From NCBI GenBank assembly GCA_035459965.1, contig DATHXC010000008.1, forward strand, positions 124,001-188,000: DNA of 64,000 nt. The letters are read 5' to 3'. Shown piece by piece: positions 9,434 through 17,967 of the stretch (its first letter is position 1; each line of letters opens with the position of its first letter). The notes beneath the pieces were generated by a model. It was not told the origin of the DNA and ran no database searches. It saw nothing but the letters and a program-made list of their open reading frames with translations. The DNA comes from DATHXC01 sp035459965. GTDB taxonomy: Bacteria > Pseudomonadota > Gammaproteobacteria > Burkholderiales > Methylophilaceae. A program made the position numbers and the translations under genes.

Positions 9434-10753
9434 ATGACATTATTCCTCTCAGTCAGCCTTGTTTTATTAGCAGTGTTCGTATTCTTGATTTTCCGGATCT
9501 GGTCACGAAAATCCCCCAGCCCACATTTGCAGGATCCTGAATGGCAGGCATTGCTGATCAAGCGGGATGAAATTGAACAAGACCAGACCATCTCTGAATC
9601 CACGCGAGAAACTTTGCGTGCTGAATGGGCTGCAACTGCAGATCAGGTATTAACGGCTTCAGAGGCAAGTTCTACACAAGCAAATTCCCATGTAAGTAAA
9701 GCAAAGCCTATGCCGCGTGCATGGGTCGCCTACTTATCTGGCGGCGTGGTGTTGTTTGCGCTGTTTACTTATATGTCGACAGGGACGCTTGATCCACAAG
9801 CCTTACAACAGCCCCGCCTGGCCAAAAGCGATGCCAACCCCATGGAAGTCTCAGCTGAGCCACCTCCGCCCGATGGCGCAAAACATCCGGGTGATAATGA
9901 GACGCTGGAGCAACGTATTGCCCAGCTGGAAAAGAAGCTGAAAGAAAATCCGGATGATGTGGATCGCTGGGTATTGCTGGCACGTTCACGTGGCGTGCAG
10001 CGCGATTTTGTGGGTGAGGCCGACGCGCTGAAACAGGCATTGCGCTTGTCGCCAGGTCATCCTGACTTGATGGCGGACCTCGCCGATACGCTGGCCATGA
10101 TCAATAACAAATCGCTGGCAGGTGAGCCGAGCGAACTGATTGCACAAGTGCTGAAGGCCGACCCGCAGCATCGTAAGGGCTTGGCGCTGGCCGCTACGGA
10201 GGCTATGCAGAACAGGGACAAAAAAACAGCGGTTGAGTATTGGCGTCGACTGCGCGCAACTTTCCCTGCCAATGCACCAGATCTTGCGCGTATTGATGAA
10301 ATTCTGGCTGAAATTGGTGCACCTGTTATGACAGATGCTGAGCCAGTAGCCGCAAGTCCATCTAATGCCAATCCAGCAATGGCGAGCATAGAAGGCGATG
10401 TCGTACTGGATGGCAAACTACTGGCAGAGCTTCGCAAAAATCCGGCAACACAAAATGCCATGCTTTATGTCTTCGCCAAGATGGTCTCCGGTCCGCCCAT
10501 GCCACTAGCCGTGATGCGCATCTCCCCACAAGACCTGCTGGCTGGCAAGAAAATCCCGTTCAAGCTGGATGACAGTCTGGCCATGAGCCCGGCCATGAAG
10601 CTATCAGGCTCGTCGCAGGTTAATCTGGAAGCGCGACTTTCCATGTCGGGCAATGCCATCAAGCAAGCTGGTGATTTTGGCGTGGTGATGCCTGCTGTCA
10701 AAGTTGGTACCCAGGGCTTGCATCTGGTCATACAGTCGCCAGTCACGCCATAA
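9434..10753 (+). CDS. ccmI: Cytochrome c maturation protein CcmI
   Basis: The 439-residue product has an N-terminal transmembrane helix (1-20), a short Glu/Arg-rich segment, a second transmembrane helix (about 95-115), then a TPR-type helical region (about 150-300) and a C-terminal domain containing DVVLDGKL near residue 320. This is the layout of CcmI, which chaperones apocytochrome c and delivers it to the CcmF/CcmH ligation complex. It is the first gene of the ccm operon and diverges from the multiheme cytochrome operon. In most bacteria ccmI or ccmH closes the operon, so the position is unusual. The next gene starts 20 bp downstream. Confidence 0.85.
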   Translation: MTLFLSVSLVLLAVFVFLIFRIWSRKSPSPHLQDPEWQALLIKRDEIEQDQTISESTRETLRAEWAATADQVLTASEASSTQANSHVSKAKPMPRAWVAYLSGGVVLFALFTYMSTGTLDPQALQQPRLAKSDANPMEVSAEPPPPDGAKHPGDNETLEQRIAQLEKKLKENPDDVDRWVLLARSRGVQRDFVGEADALKQALRLSPGHPDLMADLADTLAMINNKSLAGEPSELIAQVLKADPQHRKGLALAATEAMQNRDKKTAVEYWRRLRATFPANAPDLARIDEILAEIGAPVMTDAEPVAASPSNANPAMASIEGDVVLDGKLLAELRKNPATQNAMLYVFAKMVSGPPMPLAVMRISPQDLLAGKKIPFKLDDSLAMSPAMKLSGSSQVNLEARLSMSGNAIKQAGDFGVVMPAVKVGTQGLHLVIQSPVTP

Positions 10754-10773
10754 TCTTTAGCCCTCTATCTGCA

Positions 10774-12150
10774 ATGAGTTCATCCGTTGGCCTCGAGCCT
10801 TTATCATTAAATTTTGGCCCTTATCATTTGCAGCGCGGCGGACGGACGCTGGCAAAGGATGTTTTATTTCAAGTTGCTGCTGGCCACTATATCGAGCTTA
10901 CTGGTGCCAACGGCAGCGGCAAAACTACCCTGTTAAGATTGATAGCGGGCTTGAATGAAGGCAGTCATTCAGGCTCAGTTGCCCAATACACAACGTTTTA
11001 TTTTGCACACCAGACTGGTTTTCGACCCGAACTGAAAGTCACCGACCAATTTGTGCTCAGTCTGCAAATGCTGGGTATTGCAGTGCGACAAGCAGATATT
11101 GCAGCTGCGCTGGAAGCTGCAGGGCTGCGTAAGCAAGCCAACCTGCAGGTGCGTGAACTTTCGCATGGCCAACACAGGCGCCTGCTATTGCTGGTGATGG
11201 CAAAAAGCCGCCGTACGCTGTGGCTTATAGATGAGCCACTAAATGCGCTGGATGAGCAGGCAAAAGCATTGTTTGCCTCCTTGCTGGTGGTGCATTTGCA
11301 GCAAGGGGGGGCTGCCATCGTGGCTACCCATATGCAGCTGCAGCAAGCCTTACCCGAGCTGATACCTTATTTGGGTGGCAATTTGCTTATTGCCGGGACT
11401 TCATCAGATTTTCAGATTGCACAGCAAGTTACTATTAAAGAAAAACAGTCAGCTTTAACAGAGCCAGCAGTTGGTATTTCTGCGGTATCAAGCTTTACCT
11501 GGAGCCTGCACAGGGAGCTCAAATTAATTGCGGCCAAACCTGTCGATATTATCTGGCCGTCTATCTTTCACTTGATGGTCGTGAGCATGTTCCCGTTGGC
11601 CATCGGTGCCCAGCCGGAGCTGTTACTGCGCATTGCCCCTGGCATATTCTGGGTGAGCGCGATGCTGGCGGTGCTGATGGGGGCCAACCGATTGTTTGAA
11701 ATGGATGATGAGCATGGCGTACTGGCGCAAATGCGCACGGCCGGGTTTTCGCTTTCGGCATTAAGTGCCGGTAAGTTTACGGCGAGCTTCCTGGGTATAG
11801 GCATACCTGTGGCGCTGGTGAGTTATCCCATGGGTTTGCTGTATCATCTGCCCCTGTTGACCATCCACCATCTGAGCCTGTCCTTGGCATTTGGGCTGGT
11901 GAGTCTGATTGCATTTTCCGGCCTGTTTGCCGCACTAGGCTTGATGGCGCGGCAGGCACAGGTGATGATGAGTTTGCTGGCGTTTCCGGTATTTGTGCCT
12001 TTGTTGATATTCGGCACAGCTTCGGTTACGCGCACTGAACAGGGCTTTAGCCTGTCATCACCGATATTTGTACTGATCAGCCTGGCGGTTTTAACCATGT
12101 TGACCATACCCTTGGTGACGGCAAAAGTGTTGGAACTGGTGATCGAGTAA
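10774..12150 (+). CDS. ccmAB: Fused CcmA-CcmB heme exporter (ATPase plus permease)
   Basis: This single 458-residue frame contains both halves of the CcmAB transporter. Residues about 10-215 are an ABC ATPase with Walker A GANGSGKTT (44-52), a signature LSHGQ (129-133, variant of LSGGQ) and Walker B with LIDEP (151-155). Residues about 240-458 are a six-helix CcmB permease domain beginning at the FTWSLHREL segment. The two are normally separate proteins that act with CcmC, CcmD and CcmE to release holo-CcmE. No internal stop or frameshift separates them, and the linker (215-240) looks like a genuine fusion. It lies between ccmI and ccmC (29 bp gap). Confidence 0.9.
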   Translation: MSSSVGLEPLSLNFGPYHLQRGGRTLAKDVLFQVAAGHYIELTGANGSGKTTLLRLIAGLNEGSHSGSVAQYTTFYFAHQTGFRPELKVTDQFVLSLQMLGIAVRQADIAAALEAAGLRKQANLQVRELSHGQHRRLLLLVMAKSRRTLWLIDEPLNALDEQAKALFASLLVVHLQQGGAAIVATHMQLQQALPELIPYLGGNLLIAGTSSDFQIAQQVTIKEKQSALTEPAVGISAVSSFTWSLHRELKLIAAKPVDIIWPSIFHLMVVSMFPLAIGAQPELLLRIAPGIFWVSAMLAVLMGANRLFEMDDEHGVLAQMRTAGFSLSALSAGKFTASFLGIGIPVALVSYPMGLLYHLPLLTIHHLSLSLAFGLVSLIAFSGLFAALGLMARQAQVMMSLLAFPVFVPLLIFGTASVTRTEQGFSLSSPIFVLISLAVLTMLTIPLVTAKVLELVIE

Positions 12151-12179
12151 CACATGAATTCATTACATAGATATTTATC

Positions 12180-12890
12180 ATGAACCTGATACAACCCTTT
12201 GTGCGTTTGAGTTCACCGCCCGTTTTCCTCAGGCTTAGCGCCAAGGCTAGCACCTGGCTGGCTTGGGCTGCAGTTTTGATGGCGCTTGCCGGCTTTGCTT
12301 ATGCGTTGTTTTACGCTCCTGTCGATGCGCAGCAGGGCGATGTCTACCGCATACTTTATATTCATGTACCAACGGCTTGGATGTCTATGTTGTTGTATGT
12401 GCTGGCCAGCGCTTATGCCACTATCCACTGGGTATATCGCACCAAGGTTTCTGCGGTGATGATGCGTGCCATGTTGCCCACAGGTGCCTGGATGACTCTG
12501 CTGGCACTGGTCACAGGCGCGCTATGGGGAAAACCGACATGGGGTACCTATTGGGTATGGGATGCGCGACTGACTTCCGAGCTGATATTGCTGTTTATCT
12601 ATATTGGTTTAATCGCGCTGGCTTCCATGGTGGAAGATGAAAGCAAGACGGATCGCGCCCTGGCCTTGTTTATTGTGGTGGGGCTGGTGAATATCCCGCT
12701 GATTTATTTCTCTGTAGTCTATTGGAATACCCTGCATCAGGGCGCATCGCTGGGCATGGCTGGTGAGTCGCGCATGGCTTCGGAAATGAAGCTTACGCTG
12801 CTGCTTTGCACGCTGGCAGTCTGGGCTGGTTGCGCGGCACTGGTGCTGGCCAGGGCGCACTGGCTGTTGCAGCTGCGCGAAAAAAAGTAA
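12180..12890 (+). CDS. ccmC: Heme-handling protein CcmC
   Basis: The 236-residue product has six transmembrane helices and the tryptophan-rich WWD-type motif (GTYWVWDARLTSE, near residues 121-133). It also has the flanking conserved His in the IHVPTAW segment (near 61). CcmC binds heme on the periplasmic face and loads it onto CcmE. The length is normal for the family. It lies between the ccmAB fusion and ccmD. Confidence 0.95.
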   Translation: MNLIQPFVRLSSPPVFLRLSAKASTWLAWAAVLMALAGFAYALFYAPVDAQQGDVYRILYIHVPTAWMSMLLYVLASAYATIHWVYRTKVSAVMMRAMLPTGAWMTLLALVTGALWGKPTWGTYWVWDARLTSELILLFIYIGLIALASMVEDESKTDRALALFIVVGLVNIPLIYFSVVYWNTLHQGASLGMAGESRMASEMKLTLLLCTLAVWAGCAALVLARAHWLLQLREKK

Positions 12891-12915
12891 GGCAGATATT
12901 AACAATGGGTACGAT

Positions 12916-13047
12916 ATGAATAATATGGTGATCTTGTCGCTGCTACTGGCAGTGTCCGTAGTGGCCATTGATGCCCTGTCTATTCTCAGGCTGAAGCGTA
13001 AAGTGAAGCAACGAAATATGGAAACTGGCCTGGAAGGAAATGACTAA
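12916..13047 (+). CDS. ccmD: Small membrane protein CcmD
   Basis: This 43-residue frame (ATG at 12916, TAA at 13045-13047) encodes one transmembrane helix (about 4-22) followed by a basic stretch (RLKRKVKQR). That is typical of CcmD, which releases holo-CcmE from CcmABC. The position between ccmC and ccmE is the canonical one. Its stop codon directly abuts the TTG start of ccmE. Confidence 0.85.
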   Translation: MNNMVILSLLLAVSVVAIDALSILRLKRKVKQRNMETGLEGND

Positions 13048-13455
13048 TTGTTTAAAAGCAAGTTTATAAAAAGGCTGATATTACCGATGGTCATCGTTGC
13101 GGCGATGGCGGTGACGGTGTACGCCATCATTAATGCATTCAGCGACAACCTCACTTTTTTCTATACGCCGACACAACTCGCAGATGGAGAAGCACCATCC
13201 GACCGCAGTGTCCGTATTGGCGGCATGGTAGAGCAGGGCAGTATGAAACGCGAAGCGGGCACGCTTAATATCAGCTTTCGTGTCACTGACCTGAAAAACA
13301 CAGTCACAGTCACTTACTCCGGGATTACGCCCGACCTGTTCAAGGAAGGCAAAGGCGTCGTGGCCGAGGGCATGATGAAAAACGGTACATTTGTCGCTAG
13401 CGAGATATTAGCCAAGCATGATGAAAACTACATGCCACCCAAATTAAAGAAATGA
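13048..13455 (+). CDS. ccmE: Periplasmic heme chaperone CcmE
   Basis: The 135-residue product has an N-terminal membrane anchor (about 9-30) and the CcmE OB-fold domain. The heme-binding His124 lies in the conserved HxxxY pattern (HDENY). The start is an unusual TTG directly after the ccmD stop (TAATTG). An AAGGA at 13034-13038 serves as ribosome-binding site, and no in-frame ATG precedes the membrane anchor. CcmE carries covalently bound heme from CcmC to CcmF. Confidence 0.93.
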   Translation: MFKSKFIKRLILPMVIVAAMAVTVYAIINAFSDNLTFFYTPTQLADGEAPSDRSVRIGGMVEQGSMKREAGTLNISFRVTDLKNTVTVTYSGITPDLFKEGKGVVAEGMMKNGTFVASEILAKHDENYMPPKLKK

Positions 13456-13468
13456 GTAAGCACAATTT

Positions 13469-15448
13469 ATGATCGCAGAATTAGGACAACTAGCATTATC
13501 TCTGGCGTTTGCACTGGCATTATTTACTAGTGTATTTGGTTTCTGGCAGTTCAATCGCGGCCGGGTATCGCATGAGCAACTGGCAAAAGGCCTCACAGGC
13601 TCTGCACTGCTTAGCTTTGGCCTGATCTGCTTCGCATTCCTGGCACTCATGGCATGTTTTGTCCTGAGTGATTTCTCGATCCGCAACGTGGCCGAGAACT
13701 CTAATATCCTGCTGCCCTGGCCATACAAGATCGCTGCAACCTGGGGCTCGCATGAGGGCTCGCTATTGCTCTGGGTATTCATGCTCACAGGCTGGACTGC
13801 GGCCGTGGCATTGTTTTCCGGCAACCTGGCGACAGGGTTCAAGGTACGTGTGCTGTCGGTGCTGTTATTGCTGCAGGTAGCTTTCCTGCTGTTCCTGCTC
13901 AGCAGCTCCAACCCGTTCGAGCGAATCCTACCTGCGGCAGCAGCCGGGCGTGACCTCAATCCATTATTGCAAGACCCTGTCATGGTGATACATCCACCTA
14001 TGCTGTATATGGGCTATGTCGGCTTTGCCGTGGCTTTTGCTTTTGCCGTTGCGGCATTGCTTGAAGGCAGGCTGGACCCGGTATGGGCGCGCTGGACAAG
14101 GCCCTGGGCCAATGCGGCGTGGTCCTTCCTTACCATAGGCATCATGCTGGGGAGCTGGTGGGCCTATACAGAACTGGGCTGGGGTGGCTGGTGGTTCTGG
14201 GACCCGGTCGAGAATGCCTCGCTCATGCCGTGGCTTGCTGGTGCGGCGCTGATCCACTCACTGGCGGTGACCGATAAGCGCGATGCACTCAAGAGCTGGA
14301 CGGTGTTGCTGTCCATCATCGCTTTTGCCTTGTCATTGCTGGGCACCTTCCTGGTACGCTCGGGTGTTCTGACCTCTGTGCACGCATTCGCTACCGACCC
14401 CAAGCGCGGCATCATGATCCTGGCACTGCTCACCATCGTGATCGGCTCATCCTTTGTGCTGTATGCAGTCAAGACGCGCCAGGTTGGCCTGGGCGGCAAG
14501 TTCGCTCCGGTATCGCGCGAGTCGTTACTACTCATTAATAATGTGCTTATGGTTACAGCCCTGTTCACCGTCATGCTGGGTACGTTATATCCGCTCTTTG
14601 CCGAAGTGATTACTGGCCGCAAGATGTCAGTCGGCCCGCCGTATTTTGAGGCAGTGTTCGCACCTTTGCTGTTACCTGCGCTTTGGGTGATGTCGGTAGC
14701 CCCCGTCAGCCAGTGGAAGCAGATGAGCTTTATGGAAACTTTGAAACATGTACGCGTCCCCTTTGTGCTGGCTATACTCACCGCGATTGCGATTGCAATC
14801 GGTGGCGGCAAGACCAGCCCATGGTCATTCGTCGGTTGCGCTGCAGCTGCCATGCTGTTCCTTGCCACCATCCGCCATGCTTTGCACCAGCTGGCCAAGC
14901 TCAAGGCCAATGGCGGCTCACGTGCCCTGTTCGACCGCGTGCGTGTGCTCGGCCTGACTTACTGGGCCATGATTGTGGCCCATATCGGCGTGGCTTTGTT
15001 TGTGGCTGGCGTGACGCTGGTCAAGACCTACCAGCTGGAACGTGACCTGGTAATGAAGCCGGGCCAGACTGAGAAAATCGGCGACTGGAGCGTTACCTTT
15101 ATTGGCGTGGATAACAGCCGTGGTGCTAACTACCAGGCAGCCCATGGCGTGTTCGAACTCACGCGCGGCAAGGGTACGGTCATTTACCTGCTGGAACCGG
15201 AAAAGCGCCAGTACGTTGCTTCCGGCCAGGTGATGACCGAAGCCGCCATCTATTACAGCCTGCTGGGGGATGTGTATATTTCGCTGGGTGAGCCCGATGC
15301 TAATTCTGAGGCCGACCAAGCCTGGGGCGTGCGTATCTACTTCAAGCCATTTATCGCCTGGATATGGATAGGTTGCCTGTTCATGGCGGCAGGTGGGGTG
15401 ATGACCTTGTTCGATAAGCGCTATCGTCGCAAAAAGGTGGCAGCATGA
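13469..15448 (+). CDS. ccmF: Cytochrome c heme lyase CcmF
   Basis: The 659-residue polytopic protein has the WWD signature (GWGGWWFWDPVENAS, near residues 234-248), flanking conserved His residues and a C-terminal periplasmic domain before a last helix. CcmF takes heme from CcmE and ligates it to apocytochrome CxxCH motifs. The stop overlaps the start of the following ccmGH fusion by 4 bp (ATGA). Confidence 0.96.
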   Translation: MIAELGQLALSLAFALALFTSVFGFWQFNRGRVSHEQLAKGLTGSALLSFGLICFAFLALMACFVLSDFSIRNVAENSNILLPWPYKIAATWGSHEGSLLLWVFMLTGWTAAVALFSGNLATGFKVRVLSVLLLLQVAFLLFLLSSSNPFERILPAAAAGRDLNPLLQDPVMVIHPPMLYMGYVGFAVAFAFAVAALLEGRLDPVWARWTRPWANAAWSFLTIGIMLGSWWAYTELGWGGWWFWDPVENASLMPWLAGAALIHSLAVTDKRDALKSWTVLLSIIAFALSLLGTFLVRSGVLTSVHAFATDPKRGIMILALLTIVIGSSFVLYAVKTRQVGLGGKFAPVSRESLLLINNVLMVTALFTVMLGTLYPLFAEVITGRKMSVGPPYFEAVFAPLLLPALWVMSVAPVSQWKQMSFMETLKHVRVPFVLAILTAIAIAIGGGKTSPWSFVGCAAAAMLFLATIRHALHQLAKLKANGGSRALFDRVRVLGLTYWAMIVAHIGVALFVAGVTLVKTYQLERDLVMKPGQTEKIGDWSVTFIGVDNSRGANYQAAHGVFELTRGKGTVIYLLEPEKRQYVASGQVMTEAAIYYSLLGDVYISLGEPDANSEADQAWGVRIYFKPFIAWIWIGCLFMAAGGVMTLFDKRYRRKKVAA

Positions 15449-16482
15449 ACTTTAAATGGCTGAGGATAGCTTTACCTATCGTCATTTTGGTGGCCTTGGG
15501 AATCGTGCTGGCGAAAGGCCTGCAGTACGACCCAAGGGCGTTGCCATCAGTCAAGATCGGCAAGCCTGCGCCGGTTTTTACTATCCCATTGCTCGGTAAT
15601 GAAACTGGTAAGTTCTCATCCGCTGAAATGCGCGGACAAGTGTGGGTGCTCAACGTATTCGCCTCCTGGTGCACCGCCTGCGTTGCCGAGCACCCCAGCC
15701 TGCTCAAGTTGATGCAGGAGCATCAGGTCAACCTCATCGGCTTAGCCTATAAGGATGCCCCGGTCGATACGCAGCAATGGCTGCAAACCAATGGCAACCC
15801 ATACAAGCAGGTGGCGCTGGATATTGACGGCAATGTCGGCATTGATTTTGGCGTGTACGGAGTGCCTGAGACTTACGTGATCGATGTTGACGGTATCATC
15901 CGCTATCGCCATGTTGGTCCGGTGACCCCAGATTTTTATGAGAAGCATGTCCTGCCGATTCTGATGGAGAAAAAACCGCCGGAGCAGAACGCAGCTTTTG
16001 GCGCCAACGCTGCACTGAATCAAGGTAATCAGGCCGCATCAGTCGCCAGCATCAGCCCGGTAACGCTGAATCTGACGCAAGACCAGATTGATGCGCGCAT
16101 CAAGAAACTGGCCGATCAGTTACGTTGCCTGGTGTGCCAGAACCAGACTATCGCCGACTCTACCGCTGCACTGGCGCAGGATTTAAAGCGCCAGATCACC
16201 GAGCAGATTCGTGCTGGTAAAACCGATGAAGAAATCAAGGATTACATGCTGGAGCGTTATGGCGAATTTGTGCTGTACGACCCGCCATTCAACGCCAAGA
16301 ACGCGCTGCTGTGGAGTCTGCCATTTGTGCTAATGCTTGTGGGTTTTGCCGTAGCATGGCGTACCTACAAGGCCAACAAGAAAGCCAATGAAGTCAAGGG
16401 TGGCGGAAATGCACCACGTGCACTATCGAGCAAACGCCTGAAAGAACTGGAAAGTCAGTACAAGAACAGTGGCGATACTTAA
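15445..16482 (+). CDS. ccmGH: Fused CcmG-CcmH thiol-reduction protein
   Basis: One 345-residue frame joins two maturation proteins. Residues 1-178 are CcmG/DsbE: a membrane anchor (8-24), a thioredoxin fold with WCTAC (Cys76, Cys79) and a cis-Pro segment GVPETYV (139-145). Residues about 205-310 are CcmH: the LRCLVCQNQ motif (Cys228, Cys231), a helical bundle and a transmembrane helix (about 288-306). Separately these proteins keep apocytochrome cysteines reduced for heme attachment. Here CcmG replaces the usual CcmH signal peptide, so both redox sites are tethered on the same chain with a membrane helix at each side. It is the last gene of the operon and converges on a diguanylate cyclase gene. 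Confidence 0.92.
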   Translation: MNFKWLRIALPIVILVALGIVLAKGLQYDPRALPSVKIGKPAPVFTIPLLGNETGKFSSAEMRGQVWVLNVFASWCTACVAEHPSLLKLMQEHQVNLIGLAYKDAPVDTQQWLQTNGNPYKQVALDIDGNVGIDFGVYGVPETYVIDVDGIIRYRHVGPVTPDFYEKHVLPILMEKKPPEQNAAFGANAALNQGNQAASVASISPVTLNLTQDQIDARIKKLADQLRCLVCQNQTIADSTAALAQDLKRQITEQIRAGKTDEEIKDYMLERYGEFVLYDPPFNAKNALLWSLPFVLMLVGFAVAWRTYKANKKANEVKGGGNAPRALSSKRLKELESQYKNSGDT

Positions 16483-16502
16483 GCTTTAACTGCAGCGCTT
16501 CT

Positions 16503-17444
16503 TTAATTACCGCGGACGATGCAGTTCCTGCCCTGTTGCTTGGCCTGGTAGAGTTGTTTATCAACCAGGTCGATAAACGCCATTGCTTCATCCTTGTGTG
16601 ATGGCGTAATCGTCCCCACACCCAGGCTGACAGTCAACGCGTAACTGACTAATGATTTCTCATGCGGAATCTGCTCCTTAAAAACTACTTTGCGGCAGCG
16701 CTCTGCTATCTTCTTCGCGGCTTCCGCATCAGTCTCAGGTAATACCAGCACAAACTCCTCACCACCAAATCTCGCAAAGAAATCCTTGGCACGCGTGCCC
16801 GCAGTGCTCAACACATGCGCCACGCGTTTCAGGCAATCATCGCCCTGGAGATGCCCGTAGTGGTCGTTGTACTGCTTGAAATAATCGATATCAATCATGA
16901 TCACCGACAGCGGCTGGTTGTTGCGTCGTGCATTGCCCCACTCGAGCTCCAGGATGTTGTCGAACATGCGGCGATTGGCCACACCGGTCAGGCCGTCTTT
17001 AAACGATAGATCTTCCAGCTCCTTCTGCAGCGTGATTAGCCTCTCTTCGGTTTGCTTGCGCTCGCTGATGTCGAACATAAAGCCGATCAGCGAATCAACC
17101 TCGCCATCCGGCTTGCGCACCACATGCACCACGTCGCGTATCCACACGTAGCTGCCATCCTTGGTCAGCGCGCGGTAGTCAGCCTCATGGTCAACCCCGG
17201 CCTTGGATTGCGATACGCAGAAATTCACCACCCATTCCCTGTCCTCCGGGTGCATGCGCTCCGCCCAGTCATTGGCGCTCACCCAGCTCGCCGGCGTCCA
17301 GCCCAGCAACTTCTCAATCTGCGGCCCGATATAGGCAAACGTCATCGTCGCCCAGTCTATTTTCCAGGGGATGGCTTTGGTGGATTCCAGTAGCGTTTTA
17401 TAGACATCGCTGTCCGGTTCCATTTTGTTGGTGGTGTCTGTCAT
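16503..17444 (-). CDS. PAS-GGDEF diguanylate cyclase
   Basis: The 313-residue cytoplasmic protein has one PAS domain with PAC tail (about 20-130) and a GGDEF domain (about 147-313). The active site is GGEEF (227-231), and an RxxD inhibitory site (RAKD, 218-221) lies five residues upstream. It should therefore make cyclic di-GMP and be product-inhibited. There are no transmembrane helices. It is monocistronic and converges on the ccm operon with a 20-bp gap. The signal sensed by the PAS domain cannot be read from sequence. Confidence 0.93.
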   Translation of the reverse strand: MTDTTNKMEPDSDVYKTLLESTKAIPWKIDWATMTFAYIGPQIEKLLGWTPASWVSANDWAERMHPEDREWVVNFCVSQSKAGVDHEADYRALTKDGSYVWIRDVVHVVRKPDGEVDSLIGFMFDISERKQTEERLITLQKELEDLSFKDGLTGVANRRMFDNILELEWGNARRNNQPLSVIMIDIDYFKQYNDHYGHLQGDDCLKRVAHVLSTAGTRAKDFFARFGGEEFVLVLPETDAEAAKKIAERCRKVVFKEQIPHEKSLVSYALTVSLGVGTITPSHKDEAMAFIDLVDKQLYQAKQQGRNCIVRGN

Positions 17445-17542
17445 GTGTGTTTTGTTCTAAATCTATTGAGGGGTATACCGAATTGTACATTACCAAGATT
17501 AACGGCTGAATTGAGGGATGCTTGAGAGTGTAGCTGCTTATA

Positions 17543-17595
17543 AAAATCACTGCCCTGCGAGGCAATATCTATAAGCTTCGCAGGGCAGTGATTTT
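17543..17595 (-). terminator. Stem-loop terminator, 18-bp perfect stem
   Basis: 17543-17560 and 17578-17595 are perfect 18-nt inverted repeats separated by a 17-nt loop. On the minus strand the stem is followed by a short T-run. It lies downstream of the small gene ending at 17647 and upstream of the cyclase start, so it probably ends transcription of the former. Confidence 0.55.
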
Positions 17596-17601
17596 GCTTT
17601 T

Positions 17602-17635
17602 GTAGGGCGGATAACGCTACGCTCATCCGCCCTAC
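17602..17635. repeat. REP-like imperfect palindrome
   Basis: GTAGGGCGGAT (17602-17612) is repeated inverted as ATCCGCCCTAC (17625-17635) around a 12-nt loop. The sequence resembles the dispersed GTAGGGCGGAT-type repetitive extragenic palindromes found in many proteobacteria. Only one copy is seen in this window. Confidence 0.45.
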
Positions 17636-17646
17636 GCGGGCTAGGC

Positions 17647-17907
17647 CTAATAATTGGGAGGGTTGCCAGAAGCTTCTAAATATGAGGCAACAGACAAAGA
17701 AAATTGATTATCCATCGCTTGGGAGAAAGCCTCTGAATTCTCTTGCATTAATTCGGCTGAACTTTGTCTAAAATTGGTGGCGAATTTTTCTTTGTCGTCA
17801 TTGGCTAGAAGAGAAATGAGCTCTTGTATGGCAATATCAATAACCATTTGTTTGACCAATAAGTCGTTTAATGTTGATGCAATTAAGGATAGTTTTTCAT
17901 CATTCAT
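17647..17907 (-). CDS. Small hypothetical helical protein
   Basis: The 86-residue acidic protein is predicted largely alpha-helical, with no signal peptide, transmembrane helix or Cys. A good ribosome-binding site (AAGGA) lies upstream of overlapping ATGs at 17907 and 17903. I do not recognise a family. The gene is more AT-rich than its neighbours, lies 61 bp downstream of gspD on the same strand, and is followed by the stem-loop and the REP-like repeat. It may be a recent acquisition or a lineage-specific gene. Confidence 0.55.
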   Translation of the reverse strand: MNDEKLSLIASTLNDLLVKQMVIDIAIQELISLLANDDKEKFATNFRQSSAELMQENSEAFSQAMDNQFSLSVASYLEASGNPPNY

Positions 17908-17967
17908 TAGGTTGTTCCTTAACTTAAATTCGTATGAAAAATTCTGCTTAATATTAAGCTAGACTTT

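Noticed and set aside
11308..11314. G7 run in the ccmAB fusion as a phase-variation tract or sequencing error
   Set aside because: The frame continues intact with conserved motifs on both sides, and the tract is short and in the middle of a housekeeping-type gene.
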